A program made the position numbers and the translations under genes. The notes beneath the pieces were generated by a model. That model had not been told where the DNA came from. It made no database searches and saw only the letters and a list, made by a program, of their open reading frames with translations. DNA of 64,000 nt from Burkholderia sp. OK233 (GTDB lineage: Bacteria; Pseudomonadota; Gammaproteobacteria; Burkholderiales; Burkholderiaceae): positions 124,001 to 188,000 of the forward strand of contig NZ_OCSR01000001.1 in the NCBI RefSeq assembly GCF_900230185.1, given 5' to 3'. Below, one piece after another: positions 34,800 through 44,501 of this stretch (position 1 is the first letter of the stretch; each line of letters begins with the position of its first letter).

Positions 34800-36506
34800 A
34801 TGAAAATACGTCAGTCCGAAGCCCCCGGGCTCGGCCACGCACCCAAATCACCAAAGTTTCCCGATGCTGATCAGCTGGCTGCGCTGCGCGGCTGGTATGC
34901 GGGCCTGTCCTCCACGGCCGCAGTGGACCGTTACCTGCCGCACGGCAAGGCGTCGGGCCAGTCGGCTCGCGGCGTTATCGGCCAGATCCGCCAACAATTG
35001 ATCGCATTCGCCCGTCATCGCCAGCGCACCGATCTCGCCGATCTCCTCCAGCACGCCATAAGCGAACGGATCGAGAAGGCCAGTGCGGTCGCACAGGCCT
35101 TCAAGATACTCAGCGCTTTGCCTGCACCGCAGCCGCAGATCGCCGACGATATCGAACTGTGGCTGACACCCCGCGCCGTACGTGTCCTGCGTGCGGCCGG
35201 TATCACGACGCTTGCGGACCTGACCGTGCGCGTACCACGCCGGCGTCGATGGTGGAGCGCAATTTCCGGGCTCGGCCGGACCAGCGCACAACAGATCGAG
35301 GCGTTCTTCGAAGCCTATCCGCGATTGACGGAACGGGCGCGCGCACTGATCGCCACAGCCTCACCTGGCATGGTCGTGCCATGGGAGCGGTTGCGGCTGC
35401 CGCATGAGGTTGATGGTTCACACGGGGGCTTCCGCGCGCCCCGGCAGGCCTGTACGCTCGACGCGCCCAACGACTATGAAGCGGTGCAGGCGTGGCTTTC
35501 TCTGCACGAGACGTTCACGACCCAGCGCGCCTATCGTAAGGAGGCGGAGCGGCTGATCCTGTGGTCGATCGTGGAGCGTGGACGGGCGCTATCGTCACTC
35601 ACCACCGAAGATGCAATCGCCTACCGGAGCTTCCTGCGCCGGCCGACGCCGCGCGAGCGCTGGGTCGGGCGGCCACGACCACGCACGGCGCCGGACTGGC
35701 GGCCATTCGCCGGCAACCTGTCTGCGCGCTCGACCGCCTATGCGCTATCGGTACTCGGCGCCATGTTTCGCTGGCTGATCGAGCAGCGCTATGTGCTGGC
35801 CAATCCGTTTGCCGGCATCAAGGTGCGGGGCCGCACGCGCGTCGCGCCGCTCGACACATCGCGCGGATTTAGCGAAGGCGAATGGCTGCTCATTCGTACC
35901 ATTGCAGACGGGCTGGAGTGGTCATTTGGCTGGGAAGCGCCCGCGGCTCAACGGATGCGCTTCATGCTGGACTTCTCCTATGCGACAGGATTGCGCGCAA
36001 GCGAACTCGTTGGAGCCATGCTCGGCGACATACGCACCGACGAACACGGTGATCACTGGCTGCATCTGGTCGGCAAGGGGAGCAAGCCCGGCAAGGTCGC
36101 CTTGCCACCACTGGCACGTACTTCGCTCGACCAGTATCTCGTACAGCGTCGCCTTCCGGTCACGCCAGCGCGCTGGGACCCAAGGACACCGTTGCTCGCG
36201 AGCCTCGAACAGGACAGCACAACCAGCATCACTGGCACCCGCCTATGGAATGTGATGAGGCGCTTCTTTGACCAGGTCGCTGATGTCATTGCGGCCGACC
36301 ATCCCGCAGTTGCCGAAAAGCTGCGACGCGCCAGCCCGCACTGGATGAGGCACACCCATGCCACTCATGCGCTGGCCCGCGGAGCGGAACTGACGACGGT
36401 TCGGGATAACCTGCGCCACGCCTCGATCGCGACCACCTCGATTTACCTGCAAAGTGACGAGGTCAAGCGTGCGCGCCAGATGACTGAAGCCTTCGCCGCA
36501 AGATAG
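34800..36506 (+). CDS. long tyrosine recombinase with DUF3701-like N-terminal extension
   Basis: 568 residues. The first about 200 are an extra region: LAALRGWYAGLSSTAAVDRYLP, a helical part, then LTPRAVRVLRAAGITTLADLT and ISGLGRTSAQQIEAFF, which resembles a helix-hairpin-helix. A core-binding domain (TTQRAYRKEAERLILWSIVERGRALSSL) and a catalytic domain follow: Arg in GLRASELVG, Lys in GKGSKPGKV, HWMRHTHATH, RHASIATT and Tyr in SIYLQ. Its catalytic half is related to the two TnpS copies. It lies about 100 bases after tniQ, behind an AT-rich gap probably holding its own promoter. Resolution of Tn7-like cointegrates is a plausible but inferred role. Confidence 0.85.
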   Translation: MKIRQSEAPGLGHAPKSPKFPDADQLAALRGWYAGLSSTAAVDRYLPHGKASGQSARGVIGQIRQQLIAFARHRQRTDLADLLQHAISERIEKASAVAQAFKILSALPAPQPQIADDIELWLTPRAVRVLRAAGITTLADLTVRVPRRRRWWSAISGLGRTSAQQIEAFFEAYPRLTERARALIATASPGMVVPWERLRLPHEVDGSHGGFRAPRQACTLDAPNDYEAVQAWLSLHETFTTQRAYRKEAERLILWSIVERGRALSSLTTEDAIAYRSFLRRPTPRERWVGRPRPRTAPDWRPFAGNLSARSTAYALSVLGAMFRWLIEQRYVLANPFAGIKVRGRTRVAPLDTSRGFSEGEWLLIRTIADGLEWSFGWEAPAAQRMRFMLDFSYATGLRASELVGAMLGDIRTDEHGDHWLHLVGKGSKPGKVALPPLARTSLDQYLVQRRLPVTPARWDPRTPLLASLEQDSTTSITGTRLWNVMRRFFDQVADVIAADHPAVAEKLRRASPHWMRHTHATHALARGAELTTVRDNLRHASIATTSIYLQSDEVKRARQMTEAFAAR

Positions 36507-36685
36507 TCAGGAGGCCGAGCCAGACGGGCGTCACCTGCTTAACGTGCATTATTTCCGTTTTCTGAAGCGACCCCAATCAGGCGTTTGCCGCACGATAGTC
36601 CAACGCCCCGGGGCGACATGTTTCAGTATTTAGTCCCACACCCTACCGCGCTCCCCACGTCGGAGCTGCTACCGCGAGACACTCC

Positions 36686-38245
36686 TCACGCATTGCCCGA
36701 AAGGCGCTTATAGTCCGACAATCTGAATAGGGCAACGGTCGCCTTCAGGTCGCGCCCCTGTTCCTCCAGTGACTGCGCGGCGGCCGCCGCTTCTTCGACG
36801 AGCGCGGCGTTCTGCTGGGTCACTTCGTCCATCTGCGTGACCGCCAGTGCCACCTGCTCAATACCGGTTTGTTGCTCCGCTGAAGCGGCGGCTATCTCAC
36901 CCATAATATCTGTCACGCGCCGCACGCTCGTATCGATCTCATTCATCCGTTGGCCGGCCTCCCCAACCAGCAAACTTCCGGCACGTACACGTTCTGCGGA
37001 CGTTTCAATCAAATCCCTGATTTCCTTTGCCGCAGACGACGAGCGTTGTGCAAGCGTGCGCACTTCCCCCGCGACCACGGCAAAGCCGCGACCCTGTTCT
37101 CCGGCCCGGGCAGCTTCAACCGCTGCATTGAGCGCGAGGATGTTGGTCTGGAATGCAATCCCTTCGATGATCGCGATGATGTCCCCAATCCTTTCCGAAC
37201 GCTGACTGATTTCGGCCATCGTGGCGACAACGCGGCTTACGACTTCGTTGCCCCGCTCGGCCGTGCCGGCAGCGCTCACCGCAAGCATACCAGCCTGCCG
37301 CGCATTGTCAGTGTTCTGCCTCACCGTGCCAGTCAACTGTTCCATGCTGGCCGCCGTCTCTTCTAGCGACGCGGCCTGTTGCTCCGTACGCTGCGACAGG
37401 TCGAGATTGCCGGATGCAATCTGGCTCGATGCCGTACCGATACTTTCGGCGCCGGCACGAATGCGCTGAACGATGCACGCCAATGAGCGGCTCATCGCGA
37501 GGATGGATTCCATCAGTTCGCCAAATTCGTCGACTCGGGTTACCGTCAGATCCGCGCTCAGATCACCTTGCGCGATTTTCGCGGCGAGGTGATTGACTTC
37601 GAGCAAAGGCTTGCTGATTGACCGGATCAGTGCAGCAGCACCGGTCAGTACGCTCAGCGCGAGGACCACAATCAGTATCGCGGTTGTCGCAACAATGATG
37701 TATCGCTGACGTTCGAAATCTGCCTGGGCCGTCGCCAGTTGCTGCTCCTGCAGTTCGACGAACGTCCTTATCGCCTTACCGTAAGCAGTCTGAACCGGCA
37801 TGTATTTCTCGTTCAACATGGCAAGCGCCGCGGGCTTCCGGGCCTCATTGGATCGCATTGCCGCGATCCTGTCGCGGGTCGCCAGCACCTGATTGCGCAA
37901 CCCTGCAATAGCATCGAGCTGCTTCCGGTCAGCGGGGGTGTGCGCCAGGACGGCTATCGTCTTCTGCACCACTGCGATCTGGGAAATCGTCGCGGCATTA
38001 TCCTTGCTGAAGACATCCGATAAAGCGGGATCGGCGCTAATAATCATCGCCTGCGTGCGCAATGCCGCAATGTCCGCGAGTTTCGACCAGGCGTAGGCAG
38101 CAGTCACTTTTCCAGACAGCATCTTCAGCGAGGTGTCCCTTTGCGCCTCCATGCTCGCGAACCGCCGCATCGACAAGCCAACGATGCCGAAAATCAGCAC
38201 AAGCAGCAACGCAGTTGAAATCCAGAGTTTGGTGGCGAGTTTCAT
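36686..38245 (-). CDS. methyl-accepting chemotaxis protein
   Basis: 519 residues. An N-terminal membrane helix ([15 protein letters not shown]) is followed by a periplasmic four-helix-bundle-type sensor of about 150 residues, a second membrane helix ([24 protein letters not shown]), a HAMP region and a cytoplasmic signalling domain. That domain has the hairpin tip [45 protein letters not shown] and methylation-type Glu/Gln helices. It reports ligand binding to CheA/CheW. It stands 63 bases beyond the ModA-like gene, on the same strand as the ligI-ligK operon, so it may sense a substrate of that pathway; that link is inference. Confidence 0.93.
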   Translation of the reverse strand: MKLATKLWISTALLLVLIFGIVGLSMRRFASMEAQRDTSLKMLSGKVTAAYAWSKLADIAALRTQAMIISADPALSDVFSKDNAATISQIAVVQKTIAVLAHTPADRKQLDAIAGLRNQVLATRDRIAAMRSNEARKPAALAMLNEKYMPVQTAYGKAIRTFVELQEQQLATAQADFERQRYIIVATTAILIVVLALSVLTGAAALIRSISKPLLEVNHLAAKIAQGDLSADLTVTRVDEFGELMESILAMSRSLACIVQRIRAGAESIGTASSQIASGNLDLSQRTEQQAASLEETAASMEQLTGTVRQNTDNARQAGMLAVSAAGTAERGNEVVSRVVATMAEISQRSERIGDIIAIIEGIAFQTNILALNAAVEAARAGEQGRGFAVVAGEVRTLAQRSSSAAKEIRDLIETSAERVRAGSLLVGEAGQRMNEIDTSVRRVTDIMGEIAAASAEQQTGIEQVALAVTQMDEVTQQNAALVEEAAAAAQSLEEQGRDLKATVALFRLSDYKRLSGNA

Positions 38246-38308
38246 GCAACCTTGATCTATGAGTTATCGCGATAGGGGCAACAGGGTTTCAGCAAGGTCC
38301 GCCTTCTG

Positions 38309-38998
38309 TCATGCCGGCTCCATGCCGTTACGAAGCTTGGCGGGGGCGGTCGCAGGGGAGGCCAGAAATGAGAGCAATGCCCTCGAGGCATCTCTTTGTC
38401 GGGATGCCGTGCATATGGCAGCCGCAAAGGTAGTGATGATCTGCACTTCGGGGGGCAAAGAACCGACGACATCGATGCCCGGCAGGTACATCAACTCGCT
38501 CAATTGCTGGAAGCCGAGCTCGACATCCCCGCGCGCGACGAGCGCGCCGACCGGAATACCCGGAGGCGCCTGCACGATGCGCGGCGCAATGGTCTCGGCG
38601 ATGCCCCAGTGTTCGAACAGGCGACCCAGGTGTGAACCGCTCGGACCCGTCGAATAGCCGATACTACGCGCGGCCAGAATGGCGTCGCGCAGCGCGGCTT
38701 CAGTGCCGATCTCGGGCCGCGGCGCGCCGGCTGCTACCGCAATCGCCACGCCCGAACGGACCAGGTCGACCCGACTGGCCGGATCGATCCGGCCGGCTGC
38801 GGCAACCCGGTCGAGCGCGTCGGCCGCAAGCACGACGATATCGAACGGCTCACCTTCCTGGACGCGCCGGGCAGCGGCGACGCCGCCAACCGACTCGATG
38901 GCCACCCGCCGCCCCGATAGCCGCCCGTATTCTTCGACCAGCTCGGCCAGCACCTGGCGCGTGGCCATCGAAGAGATGCCGGTGATCTGCTCACTCAT
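38309..38998 (-). CDS. cytoplasmic ModA-like (type 2 periplasmic-binding fold) protein of the ligJK operon
   Basis: 229 residues resembling molybdate-type extracellular solute-binding proteins: EEYGRLSGRRVAIESVGG, EPFDIVVLAADALDRVAAAGRID, SIGYSTGPSGSHLGRLFEHWGI, ELGFQQLSELMYLPGIDVVG and ending SFLASPATAPAKL. It lacks a signal peptide (MSEQITGISSMATRQ), so it should stay in the cytoplasm, and no ABC transporter genes are adjacent. It starts 14 bases after the ligK-like stop. Conserved placement in an oxalomesaconate pathway suggests a ligand-binding or enzymatic role there, perhaps replacing the missing tautomerase; this is a guess. Confidence 0.75.
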   Translation of the reverse strand: MSEQITGISSMATRQVLAELVEEYGRLSGRRVAIESVGGVAAARRVQEGEPFDIVVLAADALDRVAAAGRIDPASRVDLVRSGVAIAVAAGAPRPEIGTEAALRDAILAARSIGYSTGPSGSHLGRLFEHWGIAETIAPRIVQAPPGIPVGALVARGDVELGFQQLSELMYLPGIDVVGSLPPEVQIITTFAAAICTASRQRDASRALLSFLASPATAPAKLRNGMEPA

Positions 38999-39012
38999 GG
39001 TTTCTCTGCCTT

Positions 39013-39702
39013 TCAGTCGATATAGCGCAGGCCGGCCTGTTGCAATGGCTCGCGCATGTTGTACATATCCAGGCCGAGCACGCCGGCGGCCAGCTTCGCG
39101 CGCTTCTCGCCTTCGTTGGCTTCACGCGCGGCTGCCTTTTCGAGCACCTGCGCCGCCAATGCTACGGGCACCACGACCACACCATCGTCATCCGCGACGA
39201 CGACATCTCCCGGATTCACCAGCGCCCCGGCGCAAACGACGGGAGTGTTCACGGATCCGAGCGTCGCCTTGACCGTCCCTTTGGAAGAGATCGCCTTACT
39301 CCATACCGGGAAGTTCATCTGCGCCAGCACGCGCACGTCGCGCACGCCTGCGTCGATGATGAGCCCTTGCGCGCCGCGCGCCTTGAAGCTGGTCGCCAGC
39401 AGGTCGCCGAAAAAACCGTCGGTGGAATCAGCCGTGACCGCGGCAACGATGATGTCGCCCGGCTGGATCTGCTCCGCTGCGACGTGCAGCATCCAGTTGT
39501 CGCCCGGCTGGAGCAGGACCGTGACGACCGTGCCGCTCGCCTGTGCGCCGCTATAGATCGGACGCATATAGGGCTTCATCAGTCCAGTACGTCCCATCGC
39601 TTCGTGTACCGTGGCGGTCCCGAGAGCACCGAGCTTCGCGGCGACGTCGCCGTCTGCCCGCTGAATGTTGCGATACACCACTCCGAGTTCGTACATGATC
39701 AA
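39013..39702 (-). CDS. ligK: 4-carboxy-4-hydroxy-2-oxoadipate aldolase (LigK type)
   Basis: 229 residues of the RraA/HMG-aldolase fold. [28 protein letters not shown] opens the domain, then [21 protein letters not shown], the metal/substrate loop [21 protein letters not shown] and [17 protein letters not shown]. This set follows LigK of Sphingobium closely. The enzyme splits 4-carboxy-4-hydroxy-2-oxoadipate to pyruvate and oxaloacetate with a divalent metal. Its start overlaps the ligJ stop by four bases (ATGA), showing tight coupling, and it ends the protocatechuate 4,5-cleavage/gallate route. Confidence 0.93.
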   Translation of the reverse strand: MIMYELGVVYRNIQRADGDVAAKLGALGTATVHEAMGRTGLMKPYMRPIYSGAQASGTVVTVLLQPGDNWMLHVAAEQIQPGDIIVAAVTADSTDGFFGDLLATSFKARGAQGLIIDAGVRDVRVLAQMNFPVWSKAISSKGTVKATLGSVNTPVVCAGALVNPGDVVVADDDGVVVVPVALAAQVLEKAAAREANEGEKRAKLAAGVLGLDMYNMREPLQQAGLRYID

Positions 39703-40724
39703 TGTCCCTTCGTTTTCAATGCTGCATCCAGACGCGGGTAGACACGTCGTGCGTTACCTTCGTAAATCTTGTACCGCTCATCTGCATCGATGTGCGCCGC
39801 TTCGATGTAACGCTTCGTGTCGTCGAAGTAGTCGCCGGTCTCCGGGTCGATGCCACGCACCGCGCCAATCATCTCGCTGGCAAACAGGATGTTGTCCACC
39901 GGAATCACGCGCGTAAGCAGGTCGATGCCCGGCTGGTGATAGACGCAGGTATCGAAGAAGACGTTGTTGAGCAGATGCTCCGTCAGTAGCGGCTTCTTCA
40001 GCTCCTGGGCGAGCCCGCGAAAGCGCCCCCAGTGGTACGGCACAGCGCCGCCGCCATGCGGGATCACAAAGCGCAAGGTTGGGAAGTCGCGGAACAGGTC
40101 CGACGTCAGGCATTGCATGAAGGCAGTCGTGTCCGCGTTCAGGTAATGTGCGCCGGTGGTGTGGAAGCATGCGTTGCAGCTCGTGCTCACGTGAACCATG
40201 GCGGGAATGTCGTACTCGACCATCTTCTCGTAGATCGGGTACCAGTAGCGGTCGGACAGTGGCGGGCTGGTCCAGTGGCCGCCCGACGGGTCCGGATTCA
40301 GATTGATCGCGACGTTGCCGTACTGTTCGACACACTTCACCAGTTCGGGAATGCAGGTGGCGATGTCCACGCCCGGGCTCTGAGGAAGCATCGCAGCCGG
40401 AATGAAATGATCCGGAAAGAGCTGGCTCACCCGGTAGCAGAGTTCGTTACAGATGGCGGCCCACGTGCTCGATACTTCAAAGTCGCCAATGTGATGTGCC
40501 ATGAAGCTCGCACGCGGACTGAAGATGGTCAGATCGAGGCCACGCTCGCGCATTAACCGCAACTGGTTGCTTTCAATCGATTCGCGCAACTCGTCGTCCC
40601 CAATCCGCAACTCGGAAACCGTGGGTATCTCGGACGGACTCCTGATCCCCGCAATCTGGCGGTTGCGCCACGTCTCCAGCGCCGTCGGCGCAGTGGTGTA
40701 GTGCCCGTGAATGTCGATGATCAT
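39699..40724 (-). CDS. ligJ: 4-oxalomesaconate hydratase (LigJ-type amidohydrolase)
   Basis: 341 residues, the length of Sphingobium LigJ. Metal-binding IDIHGHY at the N-terminus, [71 protein letters not shown] and [29 protein letters not shown] all match LigJ. It hydrates 4-oxalomesaconate to 4-carboxy-4-hydroxy-2-oxoadipate in the cytoplasm. It lies upstream of ligK with a four-base overlap and downstream of the porin gene. The shorter PDC and dihydroxybenzoate amidohydrolases lack several of these motifs. Confidence 0.93.
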   Translation of the reverse strand: MIIDIHGHYTTAPTALETWRNRQIAGIRSPSEIPTVSELRIGDDELRESIESNQLRLMRERGLDLTIFSPRASFMAHHIGDFEVSSTWAAICNELCYRVSQLFPDHFIPAAMLPQSPGVDIATCIPELVKCVEQYGNVAINLNPDPSGGHWTSPPLSDRYWYPIYEKMVEYDIPAMVHVSTSCNACFHTTGAHYLNADTTAFMQCLTSDLFRDFPTLRFVIPHGGGAVPYHWGRFRGLAQELKKPLLTEHLLNNVFFDTCVYHQPGIDLLTRVIPVDNILFASEMIGAVRGIDPETGDYFDDTKRYIEAAHIDADERYKIYEGNARRVYPRLDAALKTKGH

Positions 40725-40825
40725 CGTCGCTCCATAAAATTGGTTGAGTCACCGGCGCGATTGCGCGAATGACATGCTCGCCGACTTCGTTAGCGAGCTT
40801 CTTTCGGCTGCGGAGTCGCCTCGCT

Positions 40826-41923
40826 CTAAAACGTATGCTGCATGCCGACACCGTATGTACTGCCCGACGGATTGGCCGTCAGCTTGTCGTAGGAATAGAC
40901 CACGTACACATACGTGCGCTTGGACAGAATGTAGTCGTATGCAATGGAGCCGGTGTTGCGTACGTTGCTATGGTTCAGCGGTGCGCTCTTCTTCGTGCGC
41001 GCCCACTCGGCAAGGATCATGTTCGACGGTGACAAGGGTACGGAAACCCCTAGCTCATACGTATGCGAACCGGTCTCAACGTCGTTGTTATTCGTCATCT
41101 GCGCAGCCCCATAAACCTTGACGATCTTTGCATCGTACGCAGCGCCTACGAGATAAAGATATTGACCACTCGACGGCGCGATCGCCGCCGTTCGTACACG
41201 CTGCGCCGAGAGCACCGCCGTGAGCGGCCCGTTCGCATAGGTCAGATGCAAGCCGATATTGTCTTTTCCCTGTTGACCGGTGGTGGTACTCACGCCGTAG
41301 ATCGCAGTGCCCGTGAGGCCGCCGTAGCTGGGAGAAACATACTCGATGGCGTTTTGCCAGACTGTGTCGCCGATCTGCGTATTGCTGTAGCTCGCCGTGT
41401 ACGACTGCACGATCAACGGCGAGAACACAACCGACCCGCCGAACGGATTGACAAATATCTGATTAAAGTAAGTGGGATTGGTCTGCTCTCCGAACTTGAA
41501 CGTGCCGTATGCACCGGTCAGACCGACATACGCATTGCGGGAGAACAGGCCATCCGTCGTGTTTCTTCCCATCTGCCCCGTGTTCGGTCTGAAAAAACTT
41601 TCGAGCGCGAAGAACACCGCATTGCCGCCGCCAATGTCCTCGCGGCCGCGCATGCCCCAGAACGATGTCGTCATCCCGCCGCCGCCTAGCTGTACCGTGC
41701 TTGCTCGAGCGGTGCTCAATTTGGAACTGTCGAGATACATACCGATCAGTCCATACAGCTGAACTGCGGAGCCTGACATCGTCGCCGCGCCGGCGGCTGC
41801 CTGCGAATCGTCGGCGTACGCGGTACGTGCGGCGAGGCCGCCGGTCGCGAGCAGTGCGGTGGCCATGCATGCAGCGTTGAGTTTTAAACGCGGGCGGTTC
41901 GCGCCTTTCTTTAACGACGTCAT
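40826..41923 (-). CDS. OmpC-type general porin
   Basis: 365 residues of the Burkholderiales porin family. A signal peptide (LNAACMATALLATGGLAARTAYA) follows a basic start. The mature part opens VQLYGLIGMYLDSSK, contains FWGMRGREDIGGGNAVFFALESFF and LFSRNAYVGLTGAYGTFKFGEQ, and ends with the aromatic GVGMQHTF expected for outer-membrane insertion. It sits between dctA and ligJ on the same strand and probably lets the aromatic or pyrone dicarboxylate cross the outer membrane. Confidence 0.92.
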   Translation of the reverse strand: MTSLKKGANRPRLKLNAACMATALLATGGLAARTAYADDSQAAAGAATMSGSAVQLYGLIGMYLDSSKLSTARASTVQLGGGGMTTSFWGMRGREDIGGGNAVFFALESFFRPNTGQMGRNTTDGLFSRNAYVGLTGAYGTFKFGEQTNPTYFNQIFVNPFGGSVVFSPLIVQSYTASYSNTQIGDTVWQNAIEYVSPSYGGLTGTAIYGVSTTTGQQGKDNIGLHLTYANGPLTAVLSAQRVRTAAIAPSSGQYLYLVGAAYDAKIVKVYGAAQMTNNNDVETGSHTYELGVSVPLSPSNMILAEWARTKKSAPLNHSNVRNTGSIAYDYILSKRTYVYVVYSYDKLTANPSGSTYGVGMQHTF

Positions 41924-42034
41924 GTTTCGTCTCCAAACCAGTTTGTAGTTTTAAGTACGAGTGCTCCCACTGCGTGCGCCAAGGGCACACGCAGACAGCG
42001 AAACACACGAAGATCTTTGTCGCCGCCTAGCCGG

Positions 42035-43336
42035 TCATTCGGTGTGGCGGCGTGACATTTCGGCGTTCAGTTTCGAGCGGTCAAGCTCGTGCTCCCAAGC
42101 GGACACCACCAGGGTGGCGACTCCATTGCCGATGGTGTTGGCGATCGCGAGTCCCGTTCCCATGAAGCGGTGAATGCCGAGAATCAGCACCATTCCGGAC
42201 ACAGGAATAATCGGGAACACCATCAATGTCGATGTCAGCATCACAAAGGCCGCGCCAGCCACGCCGCTCGCACCTTTCGACGTCAGCATCGCCACGCCAA
42301 CGAGCGTCAACTGCTGCGTCAGCGTGAGTTCGATGTTGAAGGCCTGCGCGATGAACAGCACGGCCATCGTGAGGTAGATGTTGGTGCCGTCCAGATTGAA
42401 TGAATAGCCCGCCGGAATCACGAGACCTACCACTGATTTCGAGCAGCCGAGCCGTTCGAGTTTTTCGAGCATCCGCGGCAGCGCGGCCTCGGACGAACTC
42501 GTGCCGAGCACGATCAGGATTTCCTCGCGGATATAGCTCAGGAAGCGCAGGATGCTGAAGCCGAGTAACCGGGAAATGATGCCGAGCACCACCAGCACGA
42601 AAAAGGCGAGCGTCAGGTAGAACGTGCCAATCAGCTTGAGCAATGGCAGCACTGCGCCGATCCCATAGGTGCCAATCGTGAACGCGATCGATCCAAATGC
42701 GCCGATCGCTGCGACCTTCATGATGATGTGAACGATGCCGAAGAACGTCTGTGCAAAGCGGTCGATCATGCGAACCAGTGGCCGGCCATATTCTCCCGTC
42801 GCCGCAAGCGCGGCGCCGAACAGCACCGAGATCAGCAGAACCTGCAGCACGTTACCGGTCGAGAATGCGCTGACGACGGTGTCGGGAATGATGTGCATCA
42901 GAAACTCGACCGTGTTCTGTTCATGCGCGGCCGTCGTGAATCCGGCGAGCGCTTTGGTATCGATCGTCGCGGGATTCAGATTGAAGCCGGTGCCGGGATG
43001 AAACAGATGTCCGGCCACGAGCCCAATGACGAGCGACACCGTCGATACGACTTCGAAATACAGCAACGCCTTGCCGCCGACACGCCCGACCTTCTTGATG
43101 TCGCCCATGCCGGCCATGCCGGTGACGACGGTGCAGAAGATAATAGGGCCAATCACCATTTTGACCAGCTTGATGAATGCGTCGCCGAGCGGCTTCATCT
43201 GCACGGCGAGCGAAGGCGCGAAATGACCGAGCAGCACGCCGAGCAGGATCGCGAGTAAAACGTGGAAATACAGCGTGCGATAGAAGGGTTTCTTCGCGCT
43301 GCGCGCGGAGGGCGTCATGACGGCACTGTCGTTCAT
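42035..43336 (-). CDS. dctA: DctA-type C4-dicarboxylate:cation symporter
   Basis: 433 residues of the DAACS family, with [53 protein letters not shown], the re-entrant [19 protein letters not shown] and [17 protein letters not shown], all hallmark DctA segments, and about eight membrane helices. DctA imports succinate, fumarate, malate and similar dicarboxylates. In this operon the cargo may be pyrone or oxo-dicarboxylates. Its ATG overlaps the stop of a 21-codon leader frame (ATGA). GGGAGCAG lies just upstream. Confidence 0.93.
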   Translation of the reverse strand: MNDSAVMTPSARSAKKPFYRTLYFHVLLAILLGVLLGHFAPSLAVQMKPLGDAFIKLVKMVIGPIIFCTVVTGMAGMGDIKKVGRVGGKALLYFEVVSTVSLVIGLVAGHLFHPGTGFNLNPATIDTKALAGFTTAAHEQNTVEFLMHIIPDTVVSAFSTGNVLQVLLISVLFGAALAATGEYGRPLVRMIDRFAQTFFGIVHIIMKVAAIGAFGSIAFTIGTYGIGAVLPLLKLIGTFYLTLAFFVLVVLGIISRLLGFSILRFLSYIREEILIVLGTSSSEAALPRMLEKLERLGCSKSVVGLVIPAGYSFNLDGTNIYLTMAVLFIAQAFNIELTLTQQLTLVGVAMLTSKGASGVAGAAFVMLTSTLMVFPIIPVSGMVLILGIHRFMGTGLAIANTIGNGVATLVVSAWEHELDRSKLNAEMSRRHTE

Positions 43337-43398
43337 GACGCTGCTCCCTGATCAGCCGAATCGGCCGCATTGGCCGCGTGGCGATGCATATCGGTCAT
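43333..43398 (-). CDS. possible 21-residue leader peptide upstream of dctA
   Basis: ATG 43398 stands behind AGGAGACAACG, a stronger ribosome site than that of dctA. The frame runs 21 codons ([20 protein letters not shown], then S) and its TGA overlaps the dctA ATG. This spacing would couple dctA translation to the leader. It might simply be an extended or mis-started region, but the ribosome site argues for translation. Confidence 0.45.
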   Translation of the reverse strand: MTDMHRHAANAADSADQGAAS

Positions 43399-43506
43399 CG
43401 TTGTCTCCTGATTCGAATGGTGAGCGAAAAGCCGTTCGATTCCGGATTTCCGCCTGACTGCCATTCTTGGTGTGGCAGTTCAAAGTTTGTGAAGCAAACG
43501 GCTCGC

Positions 43507-44370
43507 TCAGAATCCGTAAAGCCGCGCCGGGTTGGTGACGAGCAGTTGTTCGCGCAGCGCCGCGTCCGGGCAGAAGCGGAACAGCAGATCGACCAGTTCG
43601 CCGTCGTTTGGCATGTCCTTGCTGATGTTCGGATGCGGCCAGTCGGTACCCCATAGCACGCGGTCGGGGGCGGCTTCAATGAGCGTGCGCGCGAACGGGA
43701 TCGCATCGTCGAACGGACGGCGGCCTACGGACACGCGCTCGGCCCCGCACACTTTGACCCAGGCAAGCGGATTGCGCATCAGTTCCAGAAGCTGGCGAAA
43801 CGGCTGCTGATCGACCCCGGCATCCGCGCGTACACGGCCCATATGATCGATCACGAATGGCACCTTGATACGCGCAATCCGCTCTGCGTATTGGAGGATG
43901 TCCTGTGCATCGAGATGCAGCACGACGTGCCAGCCGAGCCGCTCGATACGTTCGAGTACGCGGTCGAAAACGTCGAGATCGGGCGCACCGCCCAGATGCG
44001 CGACGAAATTGAAGCGCACGCCGCGCACGCCGCGCGCCTGGAGGTCAGCCAACTGTTCGTCGGTGACGTCGCCGTCGACAATCGCGACGCCGCGATAGCG
44101 TCCATTACCGCGCGCAATCGCATCCAGCATCGCGGTGTTGTCGGTGCCGTGGCAGCTTGCCTGGACGATCACGCCGCGGCTCGCGCCGAGAAAATCGTGC
44201 AGCGCAACAAGCCGCTCGACAGGCGCGTCGGGTGGCGTATAGCTGCGGTCCGGCGCATATGGAAAGATTTCCGCCGGGCCGAACACGTGGCAGTGCGCAT
44301 CGCAGGCACCGGCGGGCAGGCGCTGGGCGGGTCGAATGGGGTGGGGATCGGGCGGCAGGCAGGATTTCAT
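43507..44370 (-). CDS. ligI: 2-pyrone-4,6-dicarboxylate hydrolase (LigI type)
   Basis: 287 residues from MKSCLPPDPHP. CDAHCHVFGPAEIFPYAPDRSY, VIVQASCHGTDNTAMLDAIARGNGRYRGVAIVD, GVRGVRFNFV, VPFVIDHMGR and WGTDWPHPNI are the LigI amidohydrolase motifs, including the metal His pair and the final Asp. It opens 2-pyrone-4,6-dicarboxylate to 4-carboxy-2-hydroxymuconate/oxalomesaconate. ATG 44370 is preceded by GAGACGACGCTC and fits the family start better than the longer frame to 44526. It heads the operon and is divergent from a LysR gene. Confidence 0.93.
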   Translation of the reverse strand: MKSCLPPDPHPIRPAQRLPAGACDAHCHVFGPAEIFPYAPDRSYTPPDAPVERLVALHDFLGASRGVIVQASCHGTDNTAMLDAIARGNGRYRGVAIVDGDVTDEQLADLQARGVRGVRFNFVAHLGGAPDLDVFDRVLERIERLGWHVVLHLDAQDILQYAERIARIKVPFVIDHMGRVRADAGVDQQPFRQLLELMRNPLAWVKVCGAERVSVGRRPFDDAIPFARTLIEAAPDRVLWGTDWPHPNISKDMPNDGELVDLLFRFCPDAALREQLLVTNPARLYGF

Positions 44371-44501
44371 GAGCGTCGTCTCAATGTCAGACCGCATGGC
44401 GCGGCTTTCTCTGGGTTGTATGCATTGTGGCCGCGACGATGGATCGATACAATCGCCATATTCAACTAGCTGATATGTGAATTTCACATGAGTTATCGAC
44501 A

